DNA of 64,000 bases from contig JAVBJT010000014.1 of the NCBI GenBank assembly GCA_031546845.1, positions 62,001 to 126,000 on the forward strand, written 5' to 3'. This document shows positions 7,769-16,945 of the stretch, in pieces (within the stretch, counting starts at the first letter, position 1; every line of letters starts with the position of its first letter). The DNA comes from Azoarcus sp031546845. Its GTDB lineage: Bacteria; Pseudomonadota; Gammaproteobacteria; Burkholderiales; Rhodocyclaceae. Position numbers and translations under genes: made by a program. Under the pieces are notes generated by a model that was given only the letters and a program-made list of their open reading frames with translations, had not been told where the DNA came from and searched no databases.

Positions 7769-8797
7769 ATGAAATACACCATCATCGAAAGCAGCTACAA
7801 GTTGCTCCAGCCCAGCGGCGCTTCGACGCTGCTCCCTTTGCCGGAGGAGGGTGGCGAGTTCCTGGCGCCCATGCCGGACTATGACGTCGAGCGCGCCCTC
7901 GGCCGCAAGACCCGCCACCTTAACGCGGCGACCCGCTTCTTCGGTAGCACGGCAAGCGCCTTGCTGCACAACCCGTGTGTGCGTGAGGTGCTCGAAGGCA
8001 ACTCCGCGCGCCTTGGCGTCTATGCCGCGGCCGAAACCATCAACCTCGAAGACGACATCTCTTTCGATCTCACGGTCAAGACGTATGGTCCGGATTACGC
8101 GAGCCCGCTTCAGGCCCCCAATACCTTGGCCAACGTGATGGGCAGTAACTTTGCTACCTTTAACGGTATCAACGGCCCCAACTGCACCGTGTCCGCTGGC
8201 CAGAGCAGCGGCATGCACTGCCTGCAGATCGCCGCCTTGGCACTTGCCGAGGACGCTGTCGACTGCGCCATCGTCGGTGGCGCCGAGGTGGCTTCCTCGT
8301 ACCACGCGGCTGCTTTCCCTGGCTCACGGGAGAGCGCCGTAGCGCATGCCGTGGTGGAAGCTTCGCCGACAGACCGGGTCGTCTTCGGCCTGCCTGTTTT
8401 GTGGACCCTTGCCGGCACCTCGCCCACGGCCGAACTAGCCGGCCGCCTTACCGCCGCGGCCCGCGCCACCTTTGGTGAAGAGAAGCTCGACGGCGTCGTC
8501 CTCGCCTTCGGCGGCGATCGTGTCGATGCCGACGAGTTGTTCTCCGCGCTGCAGTCTGCCGGTGACGGCGGGGCCGTATTGGCTGCCGAGCGCCTGTACG
8601 GGCGCGGAGAGAGTTGCAGCGGCCTCCTCGGCCTTGGGGTTGCCAAAGAGCTCCTCGGTTGTGATGAGCCCGATGCCGCCCGTATGGCGCCGGCCTGGGC
8701 CGGCGGTCGCCTCCCTAGCCGGTTGCAACGCCTTGGCGTGGCCGGTATCGATGAGCACGGGCAGGGCGTTGTCCTTCTCATGGAGGCCCGCTCATGA
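7769..8797 (+). CDS. Chain-length-factor-like ketosynthase (KS-beta, active-site Gln)
   Basis: 342 residues, shorter than a full KS. It aligns with the ketosynthase fold but the nucleophile position reads TVSAGQSSGMH: Q145 occupies the place of Cys. Replacement of Cys by Gln is the hallmark of chain-length factors in type II polyketide synthases. The HGTGT and second His motifs are also missing. Such subunits pair with a KS-alpha and set chain length. It follows the FabF-like gene by 20 bases and overlaps the dehydratase start (ATGA), which supports a KS/CLF/dehydratase set for building a reduced or unsaturated chain. Confidence 0.85.
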   Translation: MKYTIIESSYKLLQPSGASTLLPLPEEGGEFLAPMPDYDVERALGRKTRHLNAATRFFGSTASALLHNPCVREVLEGNSARLGVYAAAETINLEDDISFDLTVKTYGPDYASPLQAPNTLANVMGSNFATFNGINGPNCTVSAGQSSGMHCLQIAALALAEDAVDCAIVGGAEVASSYHAAAFPGSRESAVAHAVVEASPTDRVVFGLPVLWTLAGTSPTAELAGRLTAAARATFGEEKLDGVVLAFGGDRVDADELFSALQSAGDGGAVLAAERLYGRGESCSGLLGLGVAKELLGCDEPDAARMAPAWAGGRLPSRLQRLGVAGIDEHGQGVVLLMEARS

Positions 8798-9330
8798 GTA
8801 TGGACGTGTCGCAGCTCGACGTGAAAACCCTGCTCCCGCACCGCGAGCCATTCCTGTTGCTTGACCGCCTGCTTGATTATCGGCCAGGCGCCTCGCTCCT
8901 AGCGGTAAAGGCAGTCTCTCGTGCAGAGCCCTGGTTTCAGGGGCATTTCCCCGATTTTCCGGTTCTCCCCGGAGTACTCATCATTGAGGCCCTTGCCCAG
9001 ACCTGCGCCGCCTTCATGGCTTTGGAGGCGGGGAAGGGCAGCGTGCCTGGCGACGATCTCTGGGTCTTATTGCGCACCGAAGTGCGGAACTCTCGCGCGG
9101 TGCTGCCCGGCACGCTCCTCACTCTGCAGGCCGACCACGAGGAGCGTAAGGGCGATTTCATCGACTTTTCCGTACGCGCCAGCCAGGACGGCAAAACCAG
9201 CGTGCGGGGGCGGATGACCGTCGGCCGAACCTCGCGCAGCAAATTGTTCCACGGGCAGGCCTCCGCTATCGAAGCCGTCTCGGGCGCAGCCGGATCGCCG
9301 GCGGCGACAACCCTTTTTGGAAATAAATAA
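8794..9330 (+). CDS. FabZ-like 3-hydroxyacyl-ACP dehydratase
   Basis: 178 residues with hot-dog fold motifs LLPHREPFLLLDR and FQGHFPDFPVLPGVLIIEALAQ; the catalytic His/Glu pair is H51 and E65, as in FabZ. It removes water from 3-hydroxyacyl-ACP to form a trans-2 double bond. Coupled to KS-alpha/KS-beta, and with a FabG-like reductase further down but no enoyl reductase visible in the window, the set is expected to leave double bonds in the chain and so to make a polyene or enoyl chain. Its ATG overlaps the CLF stop. Confidence 0.92.
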   Translation: MSMDVSQLDVKTLLPHREPFLLLDRLLDYRPGASLLAVKAVSRAEPWFQGHFPDFPVLPGVLIIEALAQTCAAFMALEAGKGSVPGDDLWVLLRTEVRNSRAVLPGTLLTLQADHEERKGDFIDFSVRASQDGKTSVRGRMTVGRTSRSKLFHGQASAIEAVSGAAGSPAATTLFGNK

Positions 9331-11508
9331 ATGCGCTTGCCGAGCAATGACGATCAACTGCAATTGGAACTGGATGCCTATGTCGCCTCCAACCCTGACC
9401 ATAGTTGCCGGATACTGGGGCTGCCCCCTGGGACGTCCATCCGGGTTCGGATCGACCCTGCCGCAACGGCCATCCGATTAGAGCGGCGGGACTCCGAGGC
9501 TTTGCTCCACCTGCCGCGGCGCGATGCCCGCCAGATACTCGCCTACAGCCTTGGCTTTACCTGGGCCAACGGCGTCGTCCTCATCCCGACGCTGATCGAA
9601 CTGGTTGTCTCCGGTGCTTTCGCGCAGGCTGACGGAGGCCGCGAGGTCGCTGTCCTGGATTTCGCCCGCCAGCATCTGGATGATCCCGAACCTAACCTCG
9701 GCTTGATCTGGGGCGCTCTGAACCTGCTCGCGCTGCAGGGCTGGGTGCATCTGCGAGGTTCCGACCGTGATGCCCGTTACAGCCTAACGTCGATTGGCGC
9801 GTGGGTCGTGCGCTACGTACAGAGCCACGCTCCGTTGTTCGAGCGTCTGGCCAAGGCGGTTTGCTTCCTGCAGCACCTCCATGCCCTCTGCCATCGTCGG
9901 CGTGTTGATGCCGCGGCGCTCGCCGAGTACGGGCAACTGGTCGACCTGAGCGCTTCCGGTTGGCAAATGGCAGCCGGGGCAGGGAGGGATGCCCTTCGTG
10001 CACACGCGCAGTTGATCGAAGCCATGGACGGCCTGCTTGTGGGGCCGACCTGGATCGCTCTCGATATGCCGTTGTTCGAGCCGGAAGGCAACCGTATTAC
10101 CACGCGCGCGCCTTCCGTGTTCGCGCGCTTCGACGAAGAGAACGGCTGGCCGGAAGCCGGTACGCCGGATCTCGATCCTGCTTTCCTGGCGCCGGCTTGG
10201 CGTCTACTGCATCGTTTGGGACAGGTCGAAAAAGTCCAGGCCGGACAGATCAGGCTCTCAGCCTGGGGCTCGATCATCCGCCCGATCGCCGCACCCTACG
10301 CCGCGCTTCCGGCCTCTTATCTGCGCACCTACGAGCGCCTGCGGGATCTGCTCTGCGGTGACCCTGATCCGTTGGGTATCGACCGGGACACTCACATAGA
10401 CCGGGTGATGAACGTCTACGGATCGAGCGGGGCAGGATCGGGGCCGGCGGCACGGGAAATCACCGACAAGATCATCCGCCGTCTGTTCGACGATCCTGAT
10501 CTCGATCGCCAGCCGGCGGGTCTTGCCGACATGGGGTGCGGCGACGGTTCGGCGCTGGCCAAGCTAGCCAATTACGTGGTCAGCCATACCTTGCGCGGAC
10601 GGCATCTGGACAGCCATCCCTTGCTCGTGGTCGGTGCCGACTACAACGAATCGGCGCGTGCCCGTGCCCGCGAGAATCTTACCGCCCTGGATCAGGTCGC
10701 CGGCGTTCAAGTACGCGTGCTGCATGCCGATATCGGCGATCCTGCCACGTACGACCAGACCATGCGGGAGAGCGGCCTGCGTGTGCGCGATGGCGCGGGA
10801 AAAACGCGCCCTGCCGGTTTGCGGGACTTTCTGCATACCTTCATGTTCCTGGTGCATAACCGGCGGCTTCGGGTTCGGAGTGAGGAGCATGCCGCGGAGG
10901 TGCTGCTTGGCAGCCTGGCCGCAGCTGACCGGGGCGTGTTGGAGGAGATCGTCGCCAACTACTTCCCGGAGCGGTTGACGGTGGATCGGCAGGCGACACT
11001 TCCCCTGTCGCTGAAGGCGCTCAAGGCGGCCTTCCGGGTCGCTTATTCCGATGCCCAAGGGATCGTTCCCGGCTTCGTCGCCGCCGCCGATCTGGTCGAC
11101 TTCATGGGGCGCTGGAAGCCCTTCATCGTCCATGGTTTTCTGTGTGTCGAGGGACATAGCCCGTGCGCGGAAAGTCTGTTGGAGCCGACTCCGGAGCGCG
11201 CAGAGGAATGGATGCGGGTGGACAAGCTGCCGCACCCATTCAATTGGGGAATGCACTTCCCGTCGCGGCAATTCATGATGCCTTTTGACGAGTTCATGCT
11301 GGCGCTTGCATTGGCCGGCTTCGCTCCGCGCGACGAAATTCACGGCCGAGTCCATCCCGAGGGGTTCCCGGGGCTCGATCTGGCACCCGAGTTCAGATTT
11401 TTCAGTATCGCCGACTACGTACCCCGCAGTTTGCCAAGCGGAGTATCCGCCGGTCGTTGCGGCACGGACGCGGCTGGTTTGTTAATTTCAGTGGAGGGAA
11501 CGCAATGA
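9331..11508 (+). CDS. Large SAM-dependent methyltransferase with long N-terminal extension
   Basis: 725 residues. A class I SAM motif sits at about 400-408 (DMGCGDGSAL), followed by an acidic ribose-binding segment (VVGADYNESARARAREN). About 390 residues precede it, including two winged-helix-like stretches (around 125-160 and 285-315) of the kind found in the lid domains of polyketide methyltransferases. It may resemble the AprA-type methyltransferases, but I cannot confirm this. Methylation of the acyl chain, of C3 of the quinolone or of a malonyl building block are all possible. It starts directly after the dehydratase stop and overlaps the pqsL homologue (ATGA), so it belongs to the operon. 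Confidence 0.72.
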   Translation: MRLPSNDDQLQLELDAYVASNPDHSCRILGLPPGTSIRVRIDPAATAIRLERRDSEALLHLPRRDARQILAYSLGFTWANGVVLIPTLIELVVSGAFAQADGGREVAVLDFARQHLDDPEPNLGLIWGALNLLALQGWVHLRGSDRDARYSLTSIGAWVVRYVQSHAPLFERLAKAVCFLQHLHALCHRRRVDAAALAEYGQLVDLSASGWQMAAGAGRDALRAHAQLIEAMDGLLVGPTWIALDMPLFEPEGNRITTRAPSVFARFDEENGWPEAGTPDLDPAFLAPAWRLLHRLGQVEKVQAGQIRLSAWGSIIRPIAAPYAALPASYLRTYERLRDLLCGDPDPLGIDRDTHIDRVMNVYGSSGAGSGPAAREITDKIIRRLFDDPDLDRQPAGLADMGCGDGSALAKLANYVVSHTLRGRHLDSHPLLVVGADYNESARARARENLTALDQVAGVQVRVLHADIGDPATYDQTMRESGLRVRDGAGKTRPAGLRDFLHTFMFLVHNRRLRVRSEEHAAEVLLGSLAAADRGVLEEIVANYFPERLTVDRQATLPLSLKALKAAFRVAYSDAQGIVPGFVAAADLVDFMGRWKPFIVHGFLCVEGHSPCAESLLEPTPERAEEWMRVDKLPHPFNWGMHFPSRQFMMPFDEFMLALALAGFAPRDEIHGRVHPEGFPGLDLAPEFRFFSIADYVPRSLPSGVSAGRCGTDAAGLLISVEGTQ

Positions 11509-12698
11509 CAGTAGAACGGGTTGACGTACTCATTAACGGTGGCGGCATCGGTGGCGCTGTGCTTGCCTACGTCCTGGGCCATTTTGGACATCGGGTAATG
11601 CTTGTCGAGCAGTCGGCGCGCGAATGTCCGCAGAACGGCGCGGATTTGCTCAAGCCCTCCGGTATTAAGATACTGCGCCGCTTCGGCTTGTTCGACGACA
11701 TCATCAAGGAAGGCGGTTTGGTGCGTGACAAGGTCCGCGTCTTTCACGACCGCGAACTGCTGAGCACGGTCGATTACACGGCGGAAAACGATCTCGGTTT
11801 CTTCGTTCTGATTCCGTGCGAGAAACTGCGGCGGCTGGTGATGAAGAAAATTGAGCAGATGGCTGCTGTGCAGATTCTGTTCGAGACTCGTATCGCCGAA
11901 TACAAGAAAGATACCGCCGGCAATGTCGCTGAGCTCGTACTTACCGACGGCCGGACGGTCCTGCCGGCGGTAGTGGTCGGCGCTGACGGCGCCAATTCCT
12001 TTGTCCGCAGCCAGATCCTCGGTATCGACGTTGAGCACGAGCGGATCAGTTACGCCGCTCCGATGTCCTTCTGTTCCTTTCCGCTGACGCCCAGTGTGCG
12101 CGATTGCAATCGTCTCTATGTCGATTCCACGCATGGGTTGGCCTATTTTTATCCTCTCGACGGCCAGACCCGTCTGATCATCAGCTTCCCGACCGAGGAT
12201 ATGAACGCCCTGCTTGCCGACGAAAGCCGTGCTGCCTTGGTGGCGCGCCTACGCCGCTTCGTTACCGAGGAAAGCGCCGATGCCCTAGAGCAGATCGTCG
12301 CCGGCACCGAATTCCGGCAAATTCCGCTCAAGCGCATGAACATCAAGACCTATTACCGGAACAACGTGGCTTTGATGGGTGACGCCGTCCATAACATCAA
12401 TCCGATCACCGGCCAGGGGATGAACCTGGCGATCGAAGATGCGGACGAGTTGGCGCGCTGCCTGGATGTGTCGCTACGCGGCGAGAAGACCCTCGAAGAC
12501 ACGCTCGCCGCCTATCAGGCGACCCGGCATCCGATCAACGAAGGGGTTGTTTCCTATGGCCATGCCCTGACCCTGTCCTTTCCGGATAAGGCCAGTTTCG
12601 CGCGCAATTTCAACGTCTCCCTTCAAACCAGCGGGCGGGATCCGGAACAACTCCAGAGGCCTCTGCACGCTGTCTTACCGGCGGTGTCCGCTGCCTGA
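11505..12698 (+). CDS. pqsL: PqsL-like FAD monooxygenase (aryl amine N-hydroxylase)
   Basis: 397 residues, colinear with P. aeruginosa PqsL as remembered: VDVLINGGGIGGAVLAY, NGADLLKP.GI, PCE.LRRLV, LYVDS.GLAYFYP, and GDAVHN..PITGQGMNLAIEDA near the C-terminus. PqsL hydroxylates the amine of 2-aminobenzoylacetate, committing the pathway to 2-alkyl-4-hydroxyquinoline N-oxides. PqsH, the enzyme that makes PQS itself, is also a group A FAD monooxygenase, but the motif detail here favours PqsL. The presence of this gene predicts an N-oxide or N-hydroxy product. It starts with ATG at 11505 overlapping the methyltransferase stop. Confidence 0.9.
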   Translation: MTVERVDVLINGGGIGGAVLAYVLGHFGHRVMLVEQSARECPQNGADLLKPSGIKILRRFGLFDDIIKEGGLVRDKVRVFHDRELLSTVDYTAENDLGFFVLIPCEKLRRLVMKKIEQMAAVQILFETRIAEYKKDTAGNVAELVLTDGRTVLPAVVVGADGANSFVRSQILGIDVEHERISYAAPMSFCSFPLTPSVRDCNRLYVDSTHGLAYFYPLDGQTRLIISFPTEDMNALLADESRAALVARLRRFVTEESADALEQIVAGTEFRQIPLKRMNIKTYYRNNVALMGDAVHNINPITGQGMNLAIEDADELARCLDVSLRGEKTLEDTLAAYQATRHPINEGVVSYGHALTLSFPDKASFARNFNVSLQTSGRDPEQLQRPLHAVLPAVSAA

Positions 12699-12760
12699 CC
12701 CGGCGTGGGATGGCGCCGCCCGGCGCCGTCCCCTCCGTTACCTCAACCAGAGGCCTCCGT

Positions 12761-13465
12761 ATGATTGCGACACTCAAGTCTGTCAATAAGAACTACCGGC
12801 TCGGCACAGTGGAAGTGCCGGCCCTCCGCGACATTTCCCTGGATATCCGGGCGAATTGTTTCACGGTGATTTGCGGGCAGTCGGGCAGCGGCAAGACGAC
12901 CCTGCTCAACTTGATCGGTACCGTCGATCGGCCGGATACGGGCCTGATCACCGTTGCCGGCTTGGATGTCAACTCCGTGGACGACGATGAACTTTCGGAT
13001 TTTCGCGCGCGCCACATAGGTTTCGTGTTCCAGAATTTCAATCTCCTGCCGGTTCTGTCGGCTTACGAGAATGTCGAGTATCCGCTGCGATTGACCGGGA
13101 TTCCGCCGGTGAAGCGGCGGGCCAAGGTGCTTGAGTTGCTCGCATCGGTCGGTCTGTCCGACAAGGTGCACTGTCGTCCCGGAGAGCTCTCCGGCGGCCA
13201 GCGGCAACGGGTGGCCATCGCCCGCGCTTTGGCACCTGGACCGACACTGATCTTGGCTGACGAACCCACGGCCAACCTCGATAGCCATACCGGCGAGGCC
13301 ATCATCGCGTTGATGCGGAAGATGCAGCGTGAATACAGCGTCTCCTTCGTTTTTTCCTCGCATGACCAGAAGATCATCGCCGAGGCCGATGACACCGTAA
13401 TTATTCAGGATGGGTGCATCATTTCAATCGAGCGCCACAACGAACTGGAAATGGAAACCACATGA
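12761..13465 (+). CDS. ABC transporter ATPase, LolD/MacB type
   Basis: 234 residues. Walker A is GQSGSGKTTLLN, the signature is LSGGQRQRVAIARAL and Walker B is LILADEPTANLD; the spacing is typical of the LolD/MacB/FtsE class that works with FtsX-type permeases. The ATG at 12761 matches the usual N-terminus; the longer frame from 12710 is unlikely. It precedes and overlaps its permease gene. Within this cluster it probably powers export of the product or its transfer across the envelope. Confidence 0.93.
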   Translation: MIATLKSVNKNYRLGTVEVPALRDISLDIRANCFTVICGQSGSGKTTLLNLIGTVDRPDTGLITVAGLDVNSVDDDELSDFRARHIGFVFQNFNLLPVLSAYENVEYPLRLTGIPPVKRRAKVLELLASVGLSDKVHCRPGELSGGQRQRVAIARALAPGPTLILADEPTANLDSHTGEAIIALMRKMQREYSVSFVFSSHDQKIIAEADDTVIIQDGCIISIERHNELEMETT

Positions 13466-14853
13466 ACGTGCTCCTACTCGCCGCCCGCAATCTTCTACGC
13501 AATCGGCGGCGCTCCCTGACCACCCTGCTTGCCGTGATCATCGGGGTCATGACCATCCTAATGTTCGGTGGCTACAGTCGAGACATCAAGCTCGGTCTCC
13601 AGACCTTCTACATTCAGTCCAGCGGCCATCTTCATGTGATGCGCAAGGATTATTTCCTGTACGGCAGTGGCAATCCCGCACAGTACGGAATCGCGGATTA
13701 TCAGCGCATTATCGATGTCATCAGGCAGGATCCTGTCCTTGCATCGATGCTGACCGTGGTTACGCCGACCCTGCAGATCGGTGGTATTGCCGGCAATTTC
13801 TCAGCCGGTGTCACTCGCACGGTTTGGGCCAATGGCGTGGTGGTGGACGACCAGAACCGGCTGCGGGAGTGGAACGACTACGACAACTCCATGCAGCTCG
13901 GCCCGCTGGCTCTGACCGGTACCGGCCGGGATGCCGCCGTGATCGGCGTCGGTGTCGCCCGTACGCTGCAGTTGTGCGGCGTGCTCGACGTACCCGATTG
14001 CGCCCCGCCGCGGGTGGTTGCGGTCCGCGCCGCGGGCCCGGCGCAACCGGACGACATTGCGAGCCTGGCGGCGGCCGAGAAGCCGGAGCAGGCACAGGCG
14101 CCCGGTCGCCGTATCGAAATGCTTGCTTCCAGCGCCCATGGTGCGCCGAACGTGGTTTCGCTTGATGTCGTCAAGGCCGAGAACAAGGGCATCAAGGGAC
14201 TCGACGACGTTTACGTCGCCCTGCATCTGCCGCAGGCACAGCAGTTGGTATACGGTAAAGACGCACCACGGGTCACCTCGATCATCCTGCAGGTTCGCCA
14301 TACCGAGCAGATGGAGGCGGCGAGGGCGCGCCTTGAGGAACTGTTGGCTGGCAGCCTCAAGGACGATGAGCTGGAAGTCCTCGACTACGAGGTGCTGAAT
14401 CCCTTTTATGGTCAGGCGGTGGTCATGTTCGGGACCATTTTTGGCTTCATTGCCGTGCTGATCGGAGCCATCGTCCTGTTTACCATCAGCAACACGATGA
14501 GCATGTCGGTGCTGGAGCGCACCGTCGAGATTGGCACCTTGCGCGCCATCGGCCTGCGCCGAGGGGGCATCGGCCGTCTGTTCATCTGCGAGGGGCTGCT
14601 GCTGGGACTCATCGGCGTCGTCATTGGCGTCGCCCTAAGTTTGGCGCTGGCTTGGATCATCAACCACGGCGGTATCACTTGGATGCCACCGGGCCAGGCG
14701 ACACCGGTGCCACTGGCGGTCCGTGTCTGGGGCGAAACGGCGTTGATCTTCGGTGCAGCCGCGGGGCTTATCGTCGTGGCTGGGCTGTCGGCGTGGTTGC
14801 CCTCCCGCCGGGCAGTCAAGATGAATATCGTCGACGCGCTACGCTATGCTTAG
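13462..14853 (+). CDS. ABC transporter permease, FtsX/LolC type
   Basis: 463 residues. One transmembrane segment lies near the N-terminus (TTLLAVIIGVMTILMFGG), a large periplasmic domain fills residues of about 45-310, and three C-terminal segments follow, the layout of MacB/LolC-type permeases. It includes the conserved cytoplasmic stretch ERTVEIGTLRAIGLRRGGI. Such transporters do not move substrates through a channel; they drive a periplasmic domain that extracts lipophilic molecules or peptides. It overlaps the ATPase stop by four bases and the following LolA-like gene by eight. Confidence 0.9.
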   Translation: MNVLLLAARNLLRNRRRSLTTLLAVIIGVMTILMFGGYSRDIKLGLQTFYIQSSGHLHVMRKDYFLYGSGNPAQYGIADYQRIIDVIRQDPVLASMLTVVTPTLQIGGIAGNFSAGVTRTVWANGVVVDDQNRLREWNDYDNSMQLGPLALTGTGRDAAVIGVGVARTLQLCGVLDVPDCAPPRVVAVRAAGPAQPDDIASLAAAEKPEQAQAPGRRIEMLASSAHGAPNVVSLDVVKAENKGIKGLDDVYVALHLPQAQQLVYGKDAPRVTSIILQVRHTEQMEAARARLEELLAGSLKDDELEVLDYEVLNPFYGQAVVMFGTIFGFIAVLIGAIVLFTISNTMSMSVLERTVEIGTLRAIGLRRGGIGRLFICEGLLLGLIGVVIGVALSLALAWIINHGGITWMPPGQATPVPLAVRVWGETALIFGAAAGLIVVAGLSAWLPSRRAVKMNIVDALRYA

Positions 14854-15652
14854 CCGCTTCTGCCTGCAGCGCCGCTCATTTTTCTGTCGCTTCATAGTTG
14901 CCACGGTGCTGACCGCCTGCAGCGCAGGCGCGGCCCAGGCTGCGCCGGACGCGCAGTCCATACTCGCAGCGAGTGATCGTATCCGCAATCCAGGGCGTCC
15001 GTTCGCGGTCACGACCAATCTGCTCGAATACCGCGACGGCGTCCAGTCGGATACGACCACTCTGATGGTCTATTCCAAGGAGGATACGAGCCAAGGCCAG
15101 TTTCGGAGTCTGCTGCGTTTCGCCGCGCCAGCGCGGGACGTCAACAAACTGATGCTCAAGAACGGCAACGATCTTTGGTTTTTTGATCCATCAAGCCGGG
15201 CTAGCATTCGAATTTCTCCGCAACAGCGCCTCCTCGGCCAGGCAGCCAACGGTGATGTGGTGACCGTCAATCTGGCCAAGGATTATCAGGCGCGTCTGGA
15301 AGCGGAGGAGGATGTCCAGGATGGCGACCGTAAGTCGAGGCATTGCTACAAGCTGCAGCTCGATGCGGTGGCGCCAGATGTTACCTACCACCGCATCGAG
15401 TTCTGGGTAGACAGCGACAACAATCGCCCGGTCAAGGCCAAGTACTACACCGAAAGCGGACGTTTGCTGAAGACAGCCTTTTACCGTCGTTTCCAGTCCG
15501 AACTGGGGGTCGAGCGCCCAACCGAAGTGGTGATCATCGACGGGCTCGATACCCGTTGGGTGACCGTCATCCGCCTGTCCGAATATGCTTGGCGCGATTT
15601 TCCGGATGCTTGGCTACAGCCAGACTATCTATCTCGCTTCAAGCCGGAATGA
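14846..15652 (+). CDS. LolA-like outer-membrane lipoprotein-sorting family periplasmic protein
   Basis: 268 residues with an N-terminal signal sequence (RFIVATVLTACSAGAAQA). The mature part resembles the LolA-like proteins found beside LolCDE-type transporters, with motifs YSKEDTSQGQFRSLLRF, LKNGNDLWFFDPS and RISPQQRLLGQA. A CS pair in the signal could be read as a lipobox, but the AQAAP site looks like ordinary cleavage. LolA-fold proteins carry hydrophobic groups through the periplasm. With the upstream ABC pair and the downstream barrel it forms a complete envelope-crossing set, probably for the cluster product. Confidence 0.8.
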   Translation: MLSRFCLQRRSFFCRFIVATVLTACSAGAAQAAPDAQSILAASDRIRNPGRPFAVTTNLLEYRDGVQSDTTTLMVYSKEDTSQGQFRSLLRFAAPARDVNKLMLKNGNDLWFFDPSSRASIRISPQQRLLGQAANGDVVTVNLAKDYQARLEAEEDVQDGDRKSRHCYKLQLDAVAPDVTYHRIEFWVDSDNNRPVKAKYYTESGRLLKTAFYRRFQSELGVERPTEVVIIDGLDTRWVTVIRLSEYAWRDFPDAWLQPDYLSRFKPE

Positions 15653-16905
15653 GCGCGCGTGCATGTGCTTTGGCGCTGCTCCTGTCGCTGTTCTCCGCAG
15701 TGGTCTTTGCCGAGGACGCGGTGCTCGATGCACTGGATCTGGCCGACCGTGCTCCGGATATGGTCGAGCGGGCAAGGGATCTTCGTTTTTTCGCCGAGGC
15801 GGCGATCGGCCAAGGGGAGTATCGGAACGGGGCGGGGACGCGCTCCGGCCAGCGGCTGTCGGCGGATATTTTCTATGAGACCCGTTTCTCCCGCGAATTA
15901 CGCTTCACCCTTTCCGATCGTTTGGACCGGCGATGGCAGGATGGCACCGACAAGCAGGACACCATCAATACCCTGCGGGAAATGTTCGTTACTTGGCATC
16001 TCGGCGAGCAGGCGATGGTGGACGTTGGCCGTGTCAATGTTCGCTATGGCGCCGCCAAAGGCTTCAATCCTACCGATTATTTTCGCGGCGGGGCGTTACG
16101 CTCCGTCGTCTCCCCCGATCCCAACAGTCTGCGGGAGAACCGGCAGGGAAGCGTGATCGTTCGCGGCCAGACGCTATGGGACGGTGGTTCGCTGTCGGGG
16201 CTCTACAGCCCGAAACTGGACGAAGAGCCGCACGCCGGAAGCTTCGATCCCGATTTCGGCGCCACCAACCCTCGTGGTCGTTGGCTGCTCGCTGCTAGCC
16301 ACAGAATTGGCGAAAGTTTTTCGCCGCAATTCCTGCTGTACGGCGGCGACGGCATCAAGCCGCAGGTGGGCGTCAACGCCACCACCCTGATTGGCAACGC
16401 AACGGTAGCCTATGTGGAGTGGAGCGGCGGCCGCAGCCCTTCGCTGTTATCGCAGGCCGCTGGCGGGCCGGACGACACGGCCTTCCGTTCACGCCTCGCC
16501 GCCGGTTCCACCTACACGATGTCGAGCAAGCTCTCGCTGACCCTCGAATATCTGCACAGCAATGCTGGTATGGACGCCTCAGATTGGAAGGCGCTGCCGG
16601 CGGACCCCCTGCGCTACTTGGCTTATCGGGAATTCGCCGCCACGCAGCAGGACATGGTGACGAAGAGCGCTTGGTTTGGCTATGCGACGGTCCAGGATTT
16701 CATTTTCCACCACACCGACCTGACCGCCATGCTGCGCTTCAACGTTGCCGACGATAGCCGCATGGCGTGGATCGAGTTACGCAGGCATTACCCCCAGGTG
16801 GACATCGCCCTGCAGTGGCAAGCCAATATCGGCGGGCCTGGCAGTGAGTTTGGTGCCCTGCCACAAAGCCGGAATCTCCAGTTGCTGGTGACGTGGTTCT
16901 ACTGA
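15649..16905 (+). CDS. Putative outer-membrane beta-barrel protein of the exporter
   Basis: 418 residues with a cleavable signal peptide (ALALLLSLFSAVVFAED). The mature chain has many alternating-polarity strands (for example RELRFTLSDRLDRRW, KLSLTLEYLHSN) and ends in LLVTWFY, the aromatic C-terminus expected of outer-membrane barrels recognised by the Bam complex. The family is not one I can name with confidence; DUF1302-like proteins are a possibility. Its ATG overlaps the LolA-like gene stop (ATGA), tying it to the exporter. It probably accepts or secretes the cargo at the outer membrane. Confidence 0.72.
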   Translation: MSARACALALLLSLFSAVVFAEDAVLDALDLADRAPDMVERARDLRFFAEAAIGQGEYRNGAGTRSGQRLSADIFYETRFSRELRFTLSDRLDRRWQDGTDKQDTINTLREMFVTWHLGEQAMVDVGRVNVRYGAAKGFNPTDYFRGGALRSVVSPDPNSLRENRQGSVIVRGQTLWDGGSLSGLYSPKLDEEPHAGSFDPDFGATNPRGRWLLAASHRIGESFSPQFLLYGGDGIKPQVGVNATTLIGNATVAYVEWSGGRSPSLLSQAAGGPDDTAFRSRLAAGSTYTMSSKLSLTLEYLHSNAGMDASDWKALPADPLRYLAYREFAATQQDMVTKSAWFGYATVQDFIFHHTDLTAMLRFNVADDSRMAWIELRRHYPQVDIALQWQANIGGPGSEFGALPQSRNLQLLVTWFY

Positions 16906-16945
16906 GAGAGGCCGTCGGCACTCTTGATAACCGTGAGTGAAAACG

